From Actinomycetota bacterium (lineage in GTDB: Bacteria; Actinomycetota; Actinomycetes; Actinomycetales; Microbacteriaceae), in the NCBI GenBank assembly GCA_013297625.1, contig JAAFHT010000011.1, forward strand, positions 1-41,166: DNA of 41,166 nucleotides, in the 5' to 3' direction. This document shows, piece by piece, positions 24,340 through 32,333 of this stretch (positions are counted from its first letter, which is position 1; the number at the start of each line of letters is the position of its first letter). Position numbers and translations under genes: made by a program. Under the pieces are notes generated by a model. It had not been told where the DNA came from. It worked only from the letters and a program-made list of their open reading frames with translations, and searched no databases.

Positions 24340-25212
24340 TCAGTCGGTGGGCATCCACACCGCGCGCTCGCGATGAGCGAACTGTGCCAATGTCGTTGCG
24401 GGGCTGCCGGTTAACCGTCTCACGGTGCGATTGGGCAGCGCCGAGATGTTCGAACGCACCACCGTGTAGATCATTGTGTGCACCGCGATGTAGTCGTCGG
24501 TGGCCCCTTGTTGACGCAATTGCGCGGCATAGCGCTCGGGGCTTGGTTGTGTGTAGGTGATCGGGCGGCCGAGCTCGGCCGAGAGCGTGCCAGCGACATC
24601 GCGGTAGCTGAGCGACTGCTCGCCCGAGAGCGTGTAGGCCTTGCCCAGGTGGCCCGGCTCGGTCAAAACGCGCGCCGCCACTCGGCCGACGTCGTCGGTG
24701 TCGATGAAGGCGGTGCGGGCGCGACCGGCGGGCACTCCGATCTCGCTCCGATCGCGAATCTCGGTCGCATAGGTGGTCGACAGATTTTGCATGAAGAAGT
24801 TGGGGCGAAGAAAAGTGAAAGGCGCCCTCATGGCGCGCAGGTGCTTCTCAACGGCGTGGTGCGGTGTGGCGGTGTTGAACTGCACGCCCTGAAGGGAGAG
24901 GAAGACAATGTGTCGCACCCCGCGCAGCAGCGCCGCGTCGATCACGGGGAACAAGTATCGCTGCACGTCGGCGATCGCGGGCGGGCGCAACAGGAACAAG
25001 CGGTCGACACCGGCGAGGGCATCCGCCCACCCCGATGGGTTCCCAAAGTCGAAGACGCGCGGCTCGGTACCCGCGACAACGGCCGGGTCATCGGCGTCGC
25101 GCACGGCACTGATGACCGGCTCGCCGCGAGCCACCAGGTGCCGCGCGACGGCGGCCCCAACATTGCCAGTCGATCCGGTAACAAACACCGTGCCCGCCGG
25201 CGATTCGCTCAC
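24340..25212 (-). CDS. NmrA-like NAD(P)-binding oxidoreductase/sensor
   Basis: A 290-residue atypical short-chain dehydrogenase-like protein. The dinucleotide motif TVFVTGSTGNVGAAVARHL is at the N-terminus, followed by VRHIVFLSLQG and LRPNFFMQN, usual for the NmrA/QOR2 group. The catalytic YxxxK is not evident, so it may be a quinone reductase of the QOR2 type or a redox sensor. The GTG at 25212 overlaps the MarR stop as GTGA. It is the third gene of a three-gene operon with a MarR regulator and another NAD(P)-binding protein. Confidence 0.87.
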   Translation of the reverse strand: MSESPAGTVFVTGSTGNVGAAVARHLVARGEPVISAVRDADDPAVVAGTEPRVFDFGNPSGWADALAGVDRLFLLRPPAIADVQRYLFPVIDAALLRGVRHIVFLSLQGVQFNTATPHHAVEKHLRAMRAPFTFLRPNFFMQNLSTTYATEIRDRSEIGVPAGRARTAFIDTDDVGRVAARVLTEPGHLGKAYTLSGEQSLSYRDVAGTLSAELGRPITYTQPSPERYAAQLRQQGATDDYIAVHTMIYTVVRSNISALPNRTVRRLTGSPATTLAQFAHRERAVWMPTD

Positions 25213-25682
25213 GACCGTACTCCGACAATGGTGCGCGGGACTGCCCTCGACGGCTCGGAGGTGACACGGACGGCTGAGAGGATGCGGTCGAGCTCCACAA
25301 CCTCGGCGGTACTCAATGCGTCAAAGGCGGGTGCCACAGCCTCGACGTACTGCCGTTCGAAGGCGCGGATCTCATCGTGCGCGACCGAGCTGAGGCTGAT
25401 CACGCGCCCGCGCTTGTCATCGGGGCTGACCGAGGTCTCGACCAGGCCGGCCTCGCGGAGAGTGTCGACCATCTGCGTGACGGCGCCACTTGAGACACCG
25501 AGTCTCTCGGCGAGATCAGAAACCCGCGCGGCATCAGAACGCGACAGCGCAAAGAGCAGGTTCATTGCTGCTCGACCGAGTCCGAGTTGCTTGAACGGAT
25601 AGGCGCCGCGCGCCGCCACATCGCGCGTGACCACGGCGATACGCTCGATCACTCGAGCGAGCGACGCAGAGCGCGCATCCAT
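25209..25682 (-). CDS. MarR-family regulator of the NAD(P)-binding protein operon
   Basis: A 157-residue winged-helix regulator. RVSDLAERLGVSSGAVTQMVDTLREAGLVETSVSPDDKRGRVISLS covers the recognition helix and wing (about residues 53-98). The ATG overlaps the stop of the upstream gene by 1 bp (TGATG), and its own stop overlaps the downstream start by 4 bp. It probably binds the palindrome at 26349-26363 in the operon promoter, hence autoregulation. The inducer is unknown; redox-active or quinone-like compounds are plausible given the neighbours. Confidence 0.92.
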   Translation of the reverse strand: MDARSASLARVIERIAVVTRDVAARGAYPFKQLGLGRAAMNLLFALSRSDAARVSDLAERLGVSSGAVTQMVDTLREAGLVETSVSPDDKRGRVISLSSVAHDEIRAFERQYVEAVAPAFDALSTAEVVELDRILSAVRVTSEPSRAVPRTIVGVRS

Positions 25683-26341
25683 CAGCGACTCACGAACGGG
25701 AGCTCACGCACGAACTGCGTGTCGTCAAGCTGCGTGAGAATGAAAGTCGCCAGGTCAGCCCGGGCGATCTGCGTGCTCGCGTTCACGCCGACCCATCCCA
25801 CGCGGTAGGTGCCCGTCGCCGGTTCGTTGGTGAGCCGCGGACCGCGCGCCACCGTCCAATCGAGACCACTCGCGCGCAGCACCTCGAGGTGGCTCTCGGC
25901 GTCAGCGAGCACCTGCGGTGAGATCAGCTTCAAGAGGAACTTGATGATCGCATCCGGCGCCTTTGGCCGGTCGTGCTCCTCGGCGGGCAGGCCACCGCCC
26001 GAAAGGGAAATGATGCGCCGGATGCCCTCCCTGGCCATAGCGTCGACGATTTTTCGCGTGCCATCGGTCTGGAGGGTCGGCGACGAGCCCTTTACCTGAC
26101 CGAACACGCTCACCACGACGTCAGCGCCGCGCACGGTCTCGTGCACGGCGGGGGCATCGAGCACATCGCCCGCGACGACGGTGAGTCGTTCATGCGCAAT
26201 GTCGAGCGACTCTGGTCGGCGAGCAAGAGCACGCACAGTGTGCCCGGCGGCGAGTGCCTGTGCGAGCACATGCCGTCCGGTCTTGCCGGTGGCGCCGAAG
26301 AGGGCGAGGGTGCGGGGGGATGCAGGAGCCGGGGTCGTCAT
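25682..26341 (-). CDS. NAD(P)-binding SDR-like protein (NAD(P)H-binding family)
   Basis: A 219-residue protein with a Rossmann motif TLALFGATGKTGRHVLAQAL and the following GHTVRALARRPE strand typical of flavin-reductase-like/SDR_a5 proteins. RRIISLSGGGL and LDWTVARGPRLTN complete the fold. The substrate is unknown. It is the first gene of the operon; the ATG at 26341 has TAAAGT (26348-26353) exactly 6 nt upstream and no SD, so the mRNA is probably leaderless. The operator overlaps this -10. Confidence 0.88.
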   Translation of the reverse strand: MTTPAPASPRTLALFGATGKTGRHVLAQALAAGHTVRALARRPESLDIAHERLTVVAGDVLDAPAVHETVRGADVVVSVFGQVKGSSPTLQTDGTRKIVDAMAREGIRRIISLSGGGLPAEEHDRPKAPDAIIKFLLKLISPQVLADAESHLEVLRASGLDWTVARGPRLTNEPATGTYRVGWVGVNASTQIARADLATFILTQLDDTQFVRELPFVSR

Positions 26342-26348
26342 GCGATTA

Positions 26349-26363
26349 CTTTAGCGACTAAAG
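26349..26363. promoter_or_regulatory. Palindromic operator over the -10 of the MarR operon
   Basis: CTTTAG-CGA-CTAAAG, 6-bp perfect arms with 3 bp between. On the minus strand it covers most of the putative -10 TAAAGT. Size, position and the MarR gene in the operon make it the likely MarR site. Confidence 0.75.
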
Positions 26364-26486
26364 CGAAAAGCGACGAGCGCCGCGGGCGCGGGCGTCCACG
26401 AACATCGAGATTCTCGTTGTCAAACTCGGAAGGTTGGTGACATCAATGGCACCCGACGACTCCCGCCCTGCGGCTAGCGTTAGACC

Positions 26487-26777
26487 ATGAACCGCGGCCG
26501 CGCCATTCTCTCGTCAGTTCTCGTCGCCCTCGGCGCCCTTGCCTACGGCGCTTCGCCGATCGACATCATCCCCGAACTCCTCACGGGGCCGCTCGGGCTC
26601 GTCGACGACCTCGCCATTTGGGTCGGCGCGGGCTTCGCGATCTGGAAGCTCATGTCGGGCAGCAAGGCTGGGCCGGGCACCGCTTCGCCCGCCGCAGGGT
26701 CACCCGGAACCGGACAACCCGCCGCCGAGCAACATGTCGCCGAGCAACCGCGGTGGGAGCAGAAGGCACCCGAGTAG
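26487..26777 (+). CDS. YkvA-like (DUF1232) small membrane protein
   Basis: A 96-residue protein. SSVLVALGALAYGASPIDIIPELLTGPLGLVDDLAI contains the hallmark SPIDIIPE...G.VDD of the DUF1232 group. Two membrane segments lie at about 8-24 and 38-57. A Pro/Ala/Gly/Gln-rich cytoplasmic-type tail of about 40 residues follows. Function is unknown. TAGCGT (26475-26480) is exactly 6 nt before the ATG. Its TAG stop starts the -10-like hexamer of the next gene. Confidence 0.85.
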   Translation: MNRGRAILSSVLVALGALAYGASPIDIIPELLTGPLGLVDDLAIWVGAGFAIWKLMSGSKAGPGTASPAAGSPGTGQPAAEQHVAEQPRWEQKAPE

Positions 26778-26786
26778 GGTTCCCCC

Positions 26787-27071
26787 ATGAGCCTGTCCGT
26801 TACGCACGAGCCTGACGCCGAGCGCTATGCCGCCTACGAGGGCGACGAATTGCAAGGCTGGATCGTCTACGACCACGTCGGCTCAACGATGCGACTGCTG
26901 CACGCGGAGGTTCCGCCGGTCATGCGCAATAACGGTGTGGGTGGCGACGTAGTGCGCGCGATTCTCGACGACCTGCGGGGGTCGACGACCGACCGGCTTC
27001 AGCCGGTCTGCGGTTTCGTCGTCATGTGGATGCGCCGGCATCCCGAGTACGCCGACCTCACGACGCGGTAG
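26787..27071 (+). CDS. GNAT-family N-acetyltransferase (small, YjdJ-like)
   Basis: A 94-residue minimal GNAT domain. The acetyl-CoA loop is represented by VMRNNGVGGDVVRAILDD and the C-terminal LQPVCGFVVMWMRRHPEYADL is diagnostic of the short COG2388-like family. The acceptor substrate is unknown. TAGGGT (26775-26780) is exactly 6 nt before the ATG and starts with the stop codon of the upstream gene, 9 bp away. Confidence 0.88.
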   Translation: MSLSVTHEPDAERYAAYEGDELQGWIVYDHVGSTMRLLHAEVPPVMRNNGVGGDVVRAILDDLRGSTTDRLQPVCGFVVMWMRRHPEYADLTTR

Positions 27072-27074
27072 CGG

Positions 27075-27374
27075 CTAGAGGCGGATGCTGCCTCGATAGC
27101 GATCGTCAGCATCCGGATCGCGTTCGGTCTTCAGCACGCCGAGGTCGCCGTCGCCGGGAATCGGCGCGGGAGCGGGCAGTGCGGTTTGACGATCGAGCTC
27201 AAGCGCCGCCTCGTGCCGGGACGAGTTGAAGATCTCGTCGCCGATGCCGACGAGCCCGCCACCCGAACCGCCTCGGCGGCCGTCACCCCGAAGGTCGATA
27301 AAGCCGAGGCGCTGAGCGATCGCGCCGAGCGTCACCACGCCGGCCGCGATCAGCACCCACCCCCACCACTCCAT
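27075..27374 (-). CDS. Small single-pass membrane protein of unknown function
   Basis: A 99-residue protein I cannot assign to a named family. One N-terminal membrane helix (MEWWGWVLIAAGVVTLGAIAQRLGF) is followed by a Gly/Arg-rich stretch (RGDGRRGGSGGG) and a hydrophilic tail containing GIGDEIFNSSRHEAALELDRQT. The ATG at 27374 has TAGGCT (27381-27386) exactly 6 nt upstream and no SD. It follows the ATPase gene hmuV on the same strand after 34 bp and is convergent with the GNAT gene. Confidence 0.75.
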   Translation of the reverse strand: MEWWGWVLIAAGVVTLGAIAQRLGFIDLRGDGRRGGSGGGLVGIGDEIFNSSRHEAALELDRQTALPAPAPIPGDGDLGVLKTERDPDADDRYRGSIRL

Positions 27375-27408
27375 GAGGTCAGCCTAGCCCGTGCTCGCGG
27401 AGGAATAC

Positions 27409-28191
27409 TCAGTCACGCAGCGGCAAAACGATCGGGCGGTCGGATGCTCCCAGGCGGTGAATCTGCACGTCGAGCCCGTAGACCCGCCCGACGCGGTCGG
27501 CCGTCATGACCTCGTGCGGGGTTCCGACGGCGTCGAGCCGGCCATGGTCGAGCAGCGCGATGCGATCGGCGTAGGCGCCGGCGAGCGAGAGGTCGTGCAC
27601 GACGACAACGACCGCGCGGCCGTCGGCGGCCAAGCGGCGCGCGAGGCGCATGACGTCTTCTTGATGGCGCAAGTCGAGGGCCGCGGTCGGCTCATCGAGA
27701 AACACGATCGGGGTCGTCTGGGCGAGCACGCGGGCAAGCGACACGCGCGCCTGCTCGCCGCCACTCAGGCTCGTGAAGCGGCGCCCCAAAAGGTGTGTGA
27801 TGTCGGTGGCCTCGATGGCCTCGGTGACGGCGCGTTGGTCGTCGGCGAGCTCGGCGCTGCGCATCCACGGGCTGCGCCCCATCTGCACGATCTCGATGAC
27901 GCGAAACGGAAAGCTCACGGTGTTCGCTTGCGAGAGCACCGCGCGGCGACGCGCGAGTTCGAGCGCGCGATACGTGTGCACGGCGCGGCCCATCACCTCG
28001 ACCGTGCCCTCGTTGGGTCGCAGGTCTCCGCTGAGCACCGAGAGCAGCGTCGATTTGCCGGCGCCGTTGGGTCCGACAAGCGCGAGTACCTCGCCACTGA
28101 GCACGTCGAGGTCGACGGCCGCGAGAATCTCGCGGTCGTCGCGGCGCACCTCAACTCCGCGCGCGGCGATGACGACGGACGACGTGCTCAT
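27409..28191 (-). CDS. hmuV: Heme/iron-type ABC transporter ATPase (HmuV-like)
   Basis: A 260-residue ABC ATPase of the FepC/HmuV type. Walker A is GPNGAGKST (about 39-47), the signature is LSGGEQARVSLARVLAQ, Walker B is PIVFLDEPTAALD and the H-loop is VVVVHDLSLAGAYADR. SFPFRVIEIVQMGRSPW in the Q-loop region is common in heme importers. The ATG at 28191 overlaps the permease stop (ATGA); a GTG 6 bp upstream is less likely. The cargo (heme, siderophore or cobalamin) is inferred from similarity only. Confidence 0.88.
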   Translation of the reverse strand: MSTSSVVIAARGVEVRRDDREILAAVDLDVLSGEVLALVGPNGAGKSTLLSVLSGDLRPNEGTVEVMGRAVHTYRALELARRRAVLSQANTVSFPFRVIEIVQMGRSPWMRSAELADDQRAVTEAIEATDITHLLGRRFTSLSGGEQARVSLARVLAQTTPIVFLDEPTAALDLRHQEDVMRLARRLAADGRAVVVVVHDLSLAGAYADRIALLDHGRLDAVGTPHEVMTADRVGRVYGLDVQIHRLGASDRPIVLPLRD

Positions 28192-29228
28192 GCCCACCCC
28201 CCGCTGCGGCGGCGCTGGCGGTACAGCAACCAGAAAAAGAACGGGCCGCCGACGAGCGACGTGAGCATGCCGATGGGCAACTCGGCTCCGGCGACGAGCG
28301 TGCGCGTGAGCAAGTCGGCGACGACGAGCAGGGCGCCACCACCGACGGCGCTCGCGAGAATGAGACCGCGGTGCGCGGGGCCGATGATCATGCGAATGAG
28401 GTGCGGCACGACGAGGCCGACGAACGCGATGATGCCGACGAACGCGACGGCCGCTCCGGTGAGCAGGGCGACGAGCACGATCGACACGAGTCGCAGCCGC
28501 TCAACGTCGACGCCGAGGTGCCGCGCATTGCGCTCGCCGAGGGCGAGCAAGTCGTAGCGCCGCGCGAGCACAAGAGAGATTGCGATGCCCACGGCCGCGA
28601 CCGCGGCGACGAGCGCCACCTGGTCCCAGCGCGAACCGCCGAGCGATCCCAGTTGCCAGAAGACGATCTGCTCGCGGCTCGCCGTGTCGGCCGCGAAGAG
28701 CACGAACGCGATGCCCGCTTGCGCGATGGCGTTGACCGCAATGCCCGTGAGCAGCAGCGTCACGACCTCGGTGCGCCCACCCGCGCGCGCGACGGCGTAG
28801 ACGAGCAAGGTCGCCAGCAGCCCACCGATAAACGCGAAGAGGGCAACCCCCGGGCCGCCCAGAACGGATGCGCCGAGTGCAATCGCCGCCGACGCCCCGA
28901 GCGCGGCTCCCGACGAGACGCCGACGACGCCGGGCTCGGCGAGCGGGTTACCGAAGACCGCCTGCATGACGGCTCCGGCCACGGCGAGCGCCGCCCCGAC
29001 CGCGAGCCCCATGACGATGCGCGGAAACCGCACGACCCATAGCGTCGACTCAACGATCGGATCGGTCGGCGCCCATGCCGTGTCAATGCCCATCGCGCGC
29101 AACAGCGACCCCGCCACTTCGGTCGGCGTGATCGGCAGTTGCCCCGTGATGGCCGACAGCACAATGCCGCCGACGAGCACGCCGGCGAGCAAGAGAGTGA
29201 GGGCGAGGGCCCGGATGCGCGGACTCAC
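28188..29228 (-). CDS. hmuU: FecCD-type ABC permease (HmuU-like)
   Basis: A 346-residue permease of the BtuC/FecCD type with about ten membrane helices. The family hallmark is VRFPRIVMGLAVGAALAVAGAVMQAVFGNPLAEPGVVGVSSGAALGA (about 66-115), and the coupling loop near the C-terminus includes GIIAFVGLVVPHLIRMIIGPAHR. The chosen start is GTG at 29228, which overlaps the stop of the lipoate ligase gene (GTGA); a GTG at 29246 is also in frame. No binding-protein gene is found on either side. Confidence 0.9.
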   Translation of the reverse strand: MSPRIRALALTLLLAGVLVGGIVLSAITGQLPITPTEVAGSLLRAMGIDTAWAPTDPIVESTLWVVRFPRIVMGLAVGAALAVAGAVMQAVFGNPLAEPGVVGVSSGAALGASAAIALGASVLGGPGVALFAFIGGLLATLLVYAVARAGGRTEVVTLLLTGIAVNAIAQAGIAFVLFAADTASREQIVFWQLGSLGGSRWDQVALVAAVAAVGIAISLVLARRYDLLALGERNARHLGVDVERLRLVSIVLVALLTGAAVAFVGIIAFVGLVVPHLIRMIIGPAHRGLILASAVGGGALLVVADLLTRTLVAGAELPIGMLTSLVGGPFFFWLLYRQRRRSGGWA

Positions 29229-30304
29229 GGCACCCGATACAGCCACTCGTGCGTCGAAAACTTCTCGGCCACGAGGCGATTCGCCCGCTCGAGTTCGGCC
29301 TCAGTTATGGCGCTCTCGGCGAGCCCGTTCTGCGCGCGGAACGTCGCGACCAGTCGGTCGATGATCTCATCGCGCGCGAGGCCCGTTTGTGACTTGAGCG
29401 GATCCACCCGCTTATTGGCACTCGCGATGCCCTTGTCGCTGAGCTTCTCGCGACCGATGCGCAGCACCTCGACCATGCGATCGCCATCCATGTCGTAGGC
29501 CATCGTCACGTGGTGCAGCACAGCACCCGAACCGAGACGTTTTTGCGCGGCCCCGCCGATCTTGCCGCTCGGGCTCGTGATGTCGTTGAGGGGTTGGTAG
29601 CTCGCCTCGATGCCGAGGCCGCGCAACGCCACGATGACCCACTCGTCAAGAAAGGCGTACGAGTCGGCAAAGCTCATGCCCTGCACGAGAGCCGAAGGCG
29701 CATAGAGCGAATAAGTGATTGCGGATGCTGGCTCGATGAACATCGCGCCACCCCCCGAAATGCGGCGCACCACCTCGAAGCCGTACTTCTGCGCATTCTC
29801 AAGGTCGACCTCGTTGCGCACGCTTTGGAATGAGCCGATGACAACCGCGGGGCTCGACCACTCCCAGATGCGCAGGGTGGGGCCGCGGCGTCCGTCGCCG
29901 ACTTCTTCGGCGAGCACTTGGTCGAGGGCCATCTGCTGCAGGGGAGCCAACGCGGGGCCGCGGAGCAGCTGCCACTCGTAATCGGCGAAGGTCGTGGCGC
30001 TCGAGAGCGCGCGCCGCACGGTCGTGGCCACGGCTTCGGGGCTGAAGCCCAGCAGTACGGCGCCGTCGGGAAGGGCATCCCGAACGGCGACCGTGAGCGC
30101 GGCAGCGTCGTTGTCGGCGGGCTTTCCGAGCACGGCGGCTTCGATCGCGGCGATGGTCTCATCGGGTTCGACGAAGAAGTCTCCGGCGAGGCGGAACGCA
30201 CTGATGCGGCCGTCGGTCACTTCGAGATCGACGACCACGAGCTTGCCGCCGGGAACCTTGAATTCTCCGTGCAGTGCGTCACCGTGCTGCGTGTCACCGG
30301 GCAT
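29225..30304 (-). CDS. Lipoate-protein ligase A family protein with accessory domain at N-terminus
   Basis: A 359-residue protein of the BPL/LplA fold. Residues about 11-70 (HGEFKVPGGKLVVVDLEV and GDFFVEPDETIAAIEAAV) match the lipoate-ligase accessory domain, which is C-terminal in E. coli LplA and a separate protein in Thermoplasma. The catalytic domain follows from about residue 115 with VVRRISGGGAMFIEP (lipoate-binding loop) and SGKIGGAAQKRLGSGAVLHH (catalytic lysine). It probably activates lipoate or octanoate to AMP and transfers it to a carrier protein. The ATG at 30304 has TAGGCT (30311-30316) exactly 6 nt upstream; that hexamer includes the stop of sseA. The 3' end overlaps hmuU by 4 bp. 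Confidence 0.88.
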   Translation of the reverse strand: MPGDTQHGDALHGEFKVPGGKLVVVDLEVTDGRISAFRLAGDFFVEPDETIAAIEAAVLGKPADNDAAALTVAVRDALPDGAVLLGFSPEAVATTVRRALSSATTFADYEWQLLRGPALAPLQQMALDQVLAEEVGDGRRGPTLRIWEWSSPAVVIGSFQSVRNEVDLENAQKYGFEVVRRISGGGAMFIEPASAITYSLYAPSALVQGMSFADSYAFLDEWVIVALRGLGIEASYQPLNDITSPSGKIGGAAQKRLGSGAVLHHVTMAYDMDGDRMVEVLRIGREKLSDKGIASANKRVDPLKSQTGLARDEIIDRLVATFRAQNGLAESAITEAELERANRLVAEKFSTHEWLYRVP

Positions 30305-30313
30305 AGCCCCAGC

Positions 30314-31162
30314 CTATTCGTCGGTGGCGAGAGGCCGTGCGGAGTCGGCCGCGTACTGCGACCACGACCCGGGGTAGAGGCGGCCAGGGGCGAAGCCGGC
30401 GTGCTCGAGGGCGAGCAGGGTGTGGCACGCGGTGACTCCCGAACCGCAGTAGCTGATCACCGGGCGGTCGGCGGCGCCGAGCGCCGTGAGGCGGTCGCGC
30501 AGGGTGTCGACATCGAGCAGCGTGCCGTCGGCGGCCACGTTGTCGCGGCACGAGAGGCTCTGGGCGCCGGGGATGTGACCGGCGCGCGCATCCACGGGCT
30601 CGGTCTCGCCGCGGTACCGGTCGATCGTGCGGGCATCGAGCACGAGGGCGCTGCCGTCGGCGGCGCGCTGCTGGGTCTCGTCGATCGAGGCGAGCGCGGC
30701 ATGGGGCCACGACCGTGGGGTGAAGGATGCGGCGCGCACCTCGCCCGCCCCGCTCGCGAGCGGCTGCCCCGGGTGGGCGCGCTGCCACGCCCCGATGCCG
30801 CCATCGAGCACGGCGGCCTCGACCCCGAGGGTTCGGAGCATCCACACCAGGCGCGCGGCAATCACTCCCCCGGCGTCGTCGTACGCGACCACGAGCGAGT
30901 CGTCGCCGATTCCCGCGGCGCTCATGCCCGCGGCAAACACCTCGGGCTTAGGCAACGGGTGTCGTCCGGCTTCGGCTGAGGGCGGCCCCGCGAGCCAGCG
31001 ATCAAGATCAATGAACACGGCCCCGGGGATATGCCCGGCGGCGAAAGCCTCGGCCCCCGACCGGCCATCGAGGTACCAGCGACTGTCGACCACAACGACA
31101 CGCTGCGCTGCGCCGTCGAGGAGACGGTCGAGCGCGGCGGCATCGACGAAGGGGGCGATCAT
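30314..31162 (-). CDS. sseA: Mercaptopyruvate/thiosulfate sulfurtransferase
   Basis: A 282-residue tandem rhodanese protein. The N-terminal inactive domain includes VVVVDSRWYLDG and FAAGHIPGAVFIDLDRWLAG; the C-terminal domain carries the active-site loop CGSGVTAC (about 238-245), typical of 3-mercaptopyruvate sulfurtransferases rather than thiosulfate-specific rhodaneses. It moves sulfur from mercaptopyruvate to thiophilic acceptors. I chose the ATG at 31162, 17 bp after the lipase stop; GTG at 31168 is possible. It is in an operon with the lipase gene upstream and is followed after 9 bp by the lipoate ligase gene, which may be relevant because lipoate synthesis uses sulfur, but this is speculation. 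Confidence 0.9.
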   Translation of the reverse strand: MIAPFVDAAALDRLLDGAAQRVVVVDSRWYLDGRSGAEAFAAGHIPGAVFIDLDRWLAGPPSAEAGRHPLPKPEVFAAGMSAAGIGDDSLVVAYDDAGGVIAARLVWMLRTLGVEAAVLDGGIGAWQRAHPGQPLASGAGEVRAASFTPRSWPHAALASIDETQQRAADGSALVLDARTIDRYRGETEPVDARAGHIPGAQSLSCRDNVAADGTLLDVDTLRDRLTALGAADRPVISYCGSGVTACHTLLALEHAGFAPGRLYPGSWSQYAADSARPLATDE

Positions 31163-31179
31163 GGCCACCAGGTCAATCG

Positions 31180-32046
31180 TTACGCGAAGAGGCGGTTGTT
31201 CAACCAGGCAATGAGGTCGGCGCGCACCTCGGCCTGGTTCGTCTCGTTGAAGACCTCGTGGCGAGCGCCCGGGTACACGATGAGCTCGACGTCGCTGAGG
31301 GCACCGCGCTTGAGGTACGCATCCGCCAGCTTCTTGGCGCTCTTCTCGCCGCCCAACGGGTCGTCGTCGCCCACCATGATCAGCAGGGGCACGGGCGGCT
31401 GCACGCGCTTCGGCGTGCCGAACAAGCGCAAGCCATCGGCGAGGCCGAACAACTGCAAAACCTTCGCGTCGGTCGTGAGCGGATCGGCGACGAACGCGGC
31501 AGAAACCGCGGGGTCGCGGCTGAGCCACTCGGCTCCCGTGGTTCCGAGGTGCTTGTGGCGGTGGTTCAAGTCGCCGCCGTACATGTCCATCGGCGTGCGC
31601 AGCGCGGTGCCCGTGAGAACGACGGCGTTCCAGGGATGCTCTCCCGCGTTGAGCAGGTTCTGCACCATGAGCGAGCCCCACGAGTGGCCGAGCATCGTGA
31701 ACGGCAGCCCCGGGTACTCAGCCTTGGCCAGCGCCGTCAGGTCGAGCAGGTTCTGCTGCGTGGCGCGCAGTCCCCCCACGCCGAGCTTGCCGATCTTCGA
31801 GAGGTCGCCCTTCCAGTACTCCACGCCCGTCGCCCCGTGACCGCGGTGGTCGTCGGCATAGACGGCGAAGCCCGCGGCAACGAGGTCGTGCGCGAGCAAC
31901 TCGTAACGCAGAGCGTGCTCACCGACTCCGTGAGCGAGCTGCACGATGCCCTTCGGCTTACCCGGTGCCCACACATAGAAGTGCACGGCGACACCGTGGG
32001 TGTCGGTGAAAGTACGGTGCTGACGCTCGGCGGTGATCTTCGGCAT
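31180..32046 (-). CDS. Alpha/beta hydrolase, monoacylglycerol lipase-like
   Basis: A 288-residue serine hydrolase. IVQLAHGVGEHALRYELLAHDLVAAGF and YADDHRGHGATG are typical of monoacylglycerol lipases. The nucleophile is Ser in LGHSWGSLM (about 120), the acid is Asp in MVGDDDPLGG, and the base is His in YPGARHEVFNE near residue 264. It has no signal peptide, hence is cytoplasmic. The ATG at 32046 has AGGAGG 7 nt upstream, one of the clearest SD sequences in the window. The operon continues with sseA. Confidence 0.93.
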   Translation of the reverse strand: MPKITAERQHRTFTDTHGVAVHFYVWAPGKPKGIVQLAHGVGEHALRYELLAHDLVAAGFAVYADDHRGHGATGVEYWKGDLSKIGKLGVGGLRATQQNLLDLTALAKAEYPGLPFTMLGHSWGSLMVQNLLNAGEHPWNAVVLTGTALRTPMDMYGGDLNHRHKHLGTTGAEWLSRDPAVSAAFVADPLTTDAKVLQLFGLADGLRLFGTPKRVQPPVPLLIMVGDDDPLGGEKSAKKLADAYLKRGALSDVELIVYPGARHEVFNETNQAEVRADLIAWLNNRLFA

Positions 32047-32065
32047 TGAGGGCCTCCTGCGCTCG

Positions 32066-32071
32066 ATCTTA
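32066..32071 (-). promoter_or_regulatory. -10 box of the lipase gene
   Basis: TAAGAT on the minus strand, 19 nt upstream of the lipase ATG, leaving room for a short leader with the AGGAGG site. No clear -35. Confidence 0.45.
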
Positions 32072-32150
32072 GGAGAACTCAGGCTTCGTTCGTGATCTCA
32101 ACTGCAATGAATCGGGTCAAGCCCTCAGCGCCCGTGAGGCCTACGCGCGA

Positions 32151-32333
32151 CTAGAGCCCGTCGCCTTCAAACCAGTGTTCCTGCCACCGTCAGTCGATCG
32201 GGTCAGAGACTCGCTGATGGCGAACGTCGGTGGAGAGGCGGATGCGGTTGTTGGGCTCGACGTTGTCGGTGCCGGCGTGCACGATGTGCGACGAGTGAAC
32301 GACGACATTGCTGGGTGGGTCGTGAGTGCCAAG
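32151..32333 (-). pseudogene. Remnant of a phytanoyl-CoA dioxygenase (PhyH) family gene
   Basis: One minus-strand frame reads LGTHDPPSNVVVHSSHIVHAG, then TDNVEPNNRIRLSTDVRHQRV and SDPID, a TGA stop at 32190-32192, and continues in the same frame with RWQEHWFEGDGL and a TAG at 32151. The pattern (GTH, VVxHSxxxHAG, N.xxRxRLSxDxRxQ, W...GDGL) matches the C-terminal third of PhyH-type Fe(II)/2-oxoglutarate dioxygenases, with the second iron histidine and the 2-oxoglutarate arginine. The N-terminal two thirds, including HxD, are not found upstream, and the in-frame stop shows decay. Family assignment is from motif recognition only. Confidence 0.6.
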
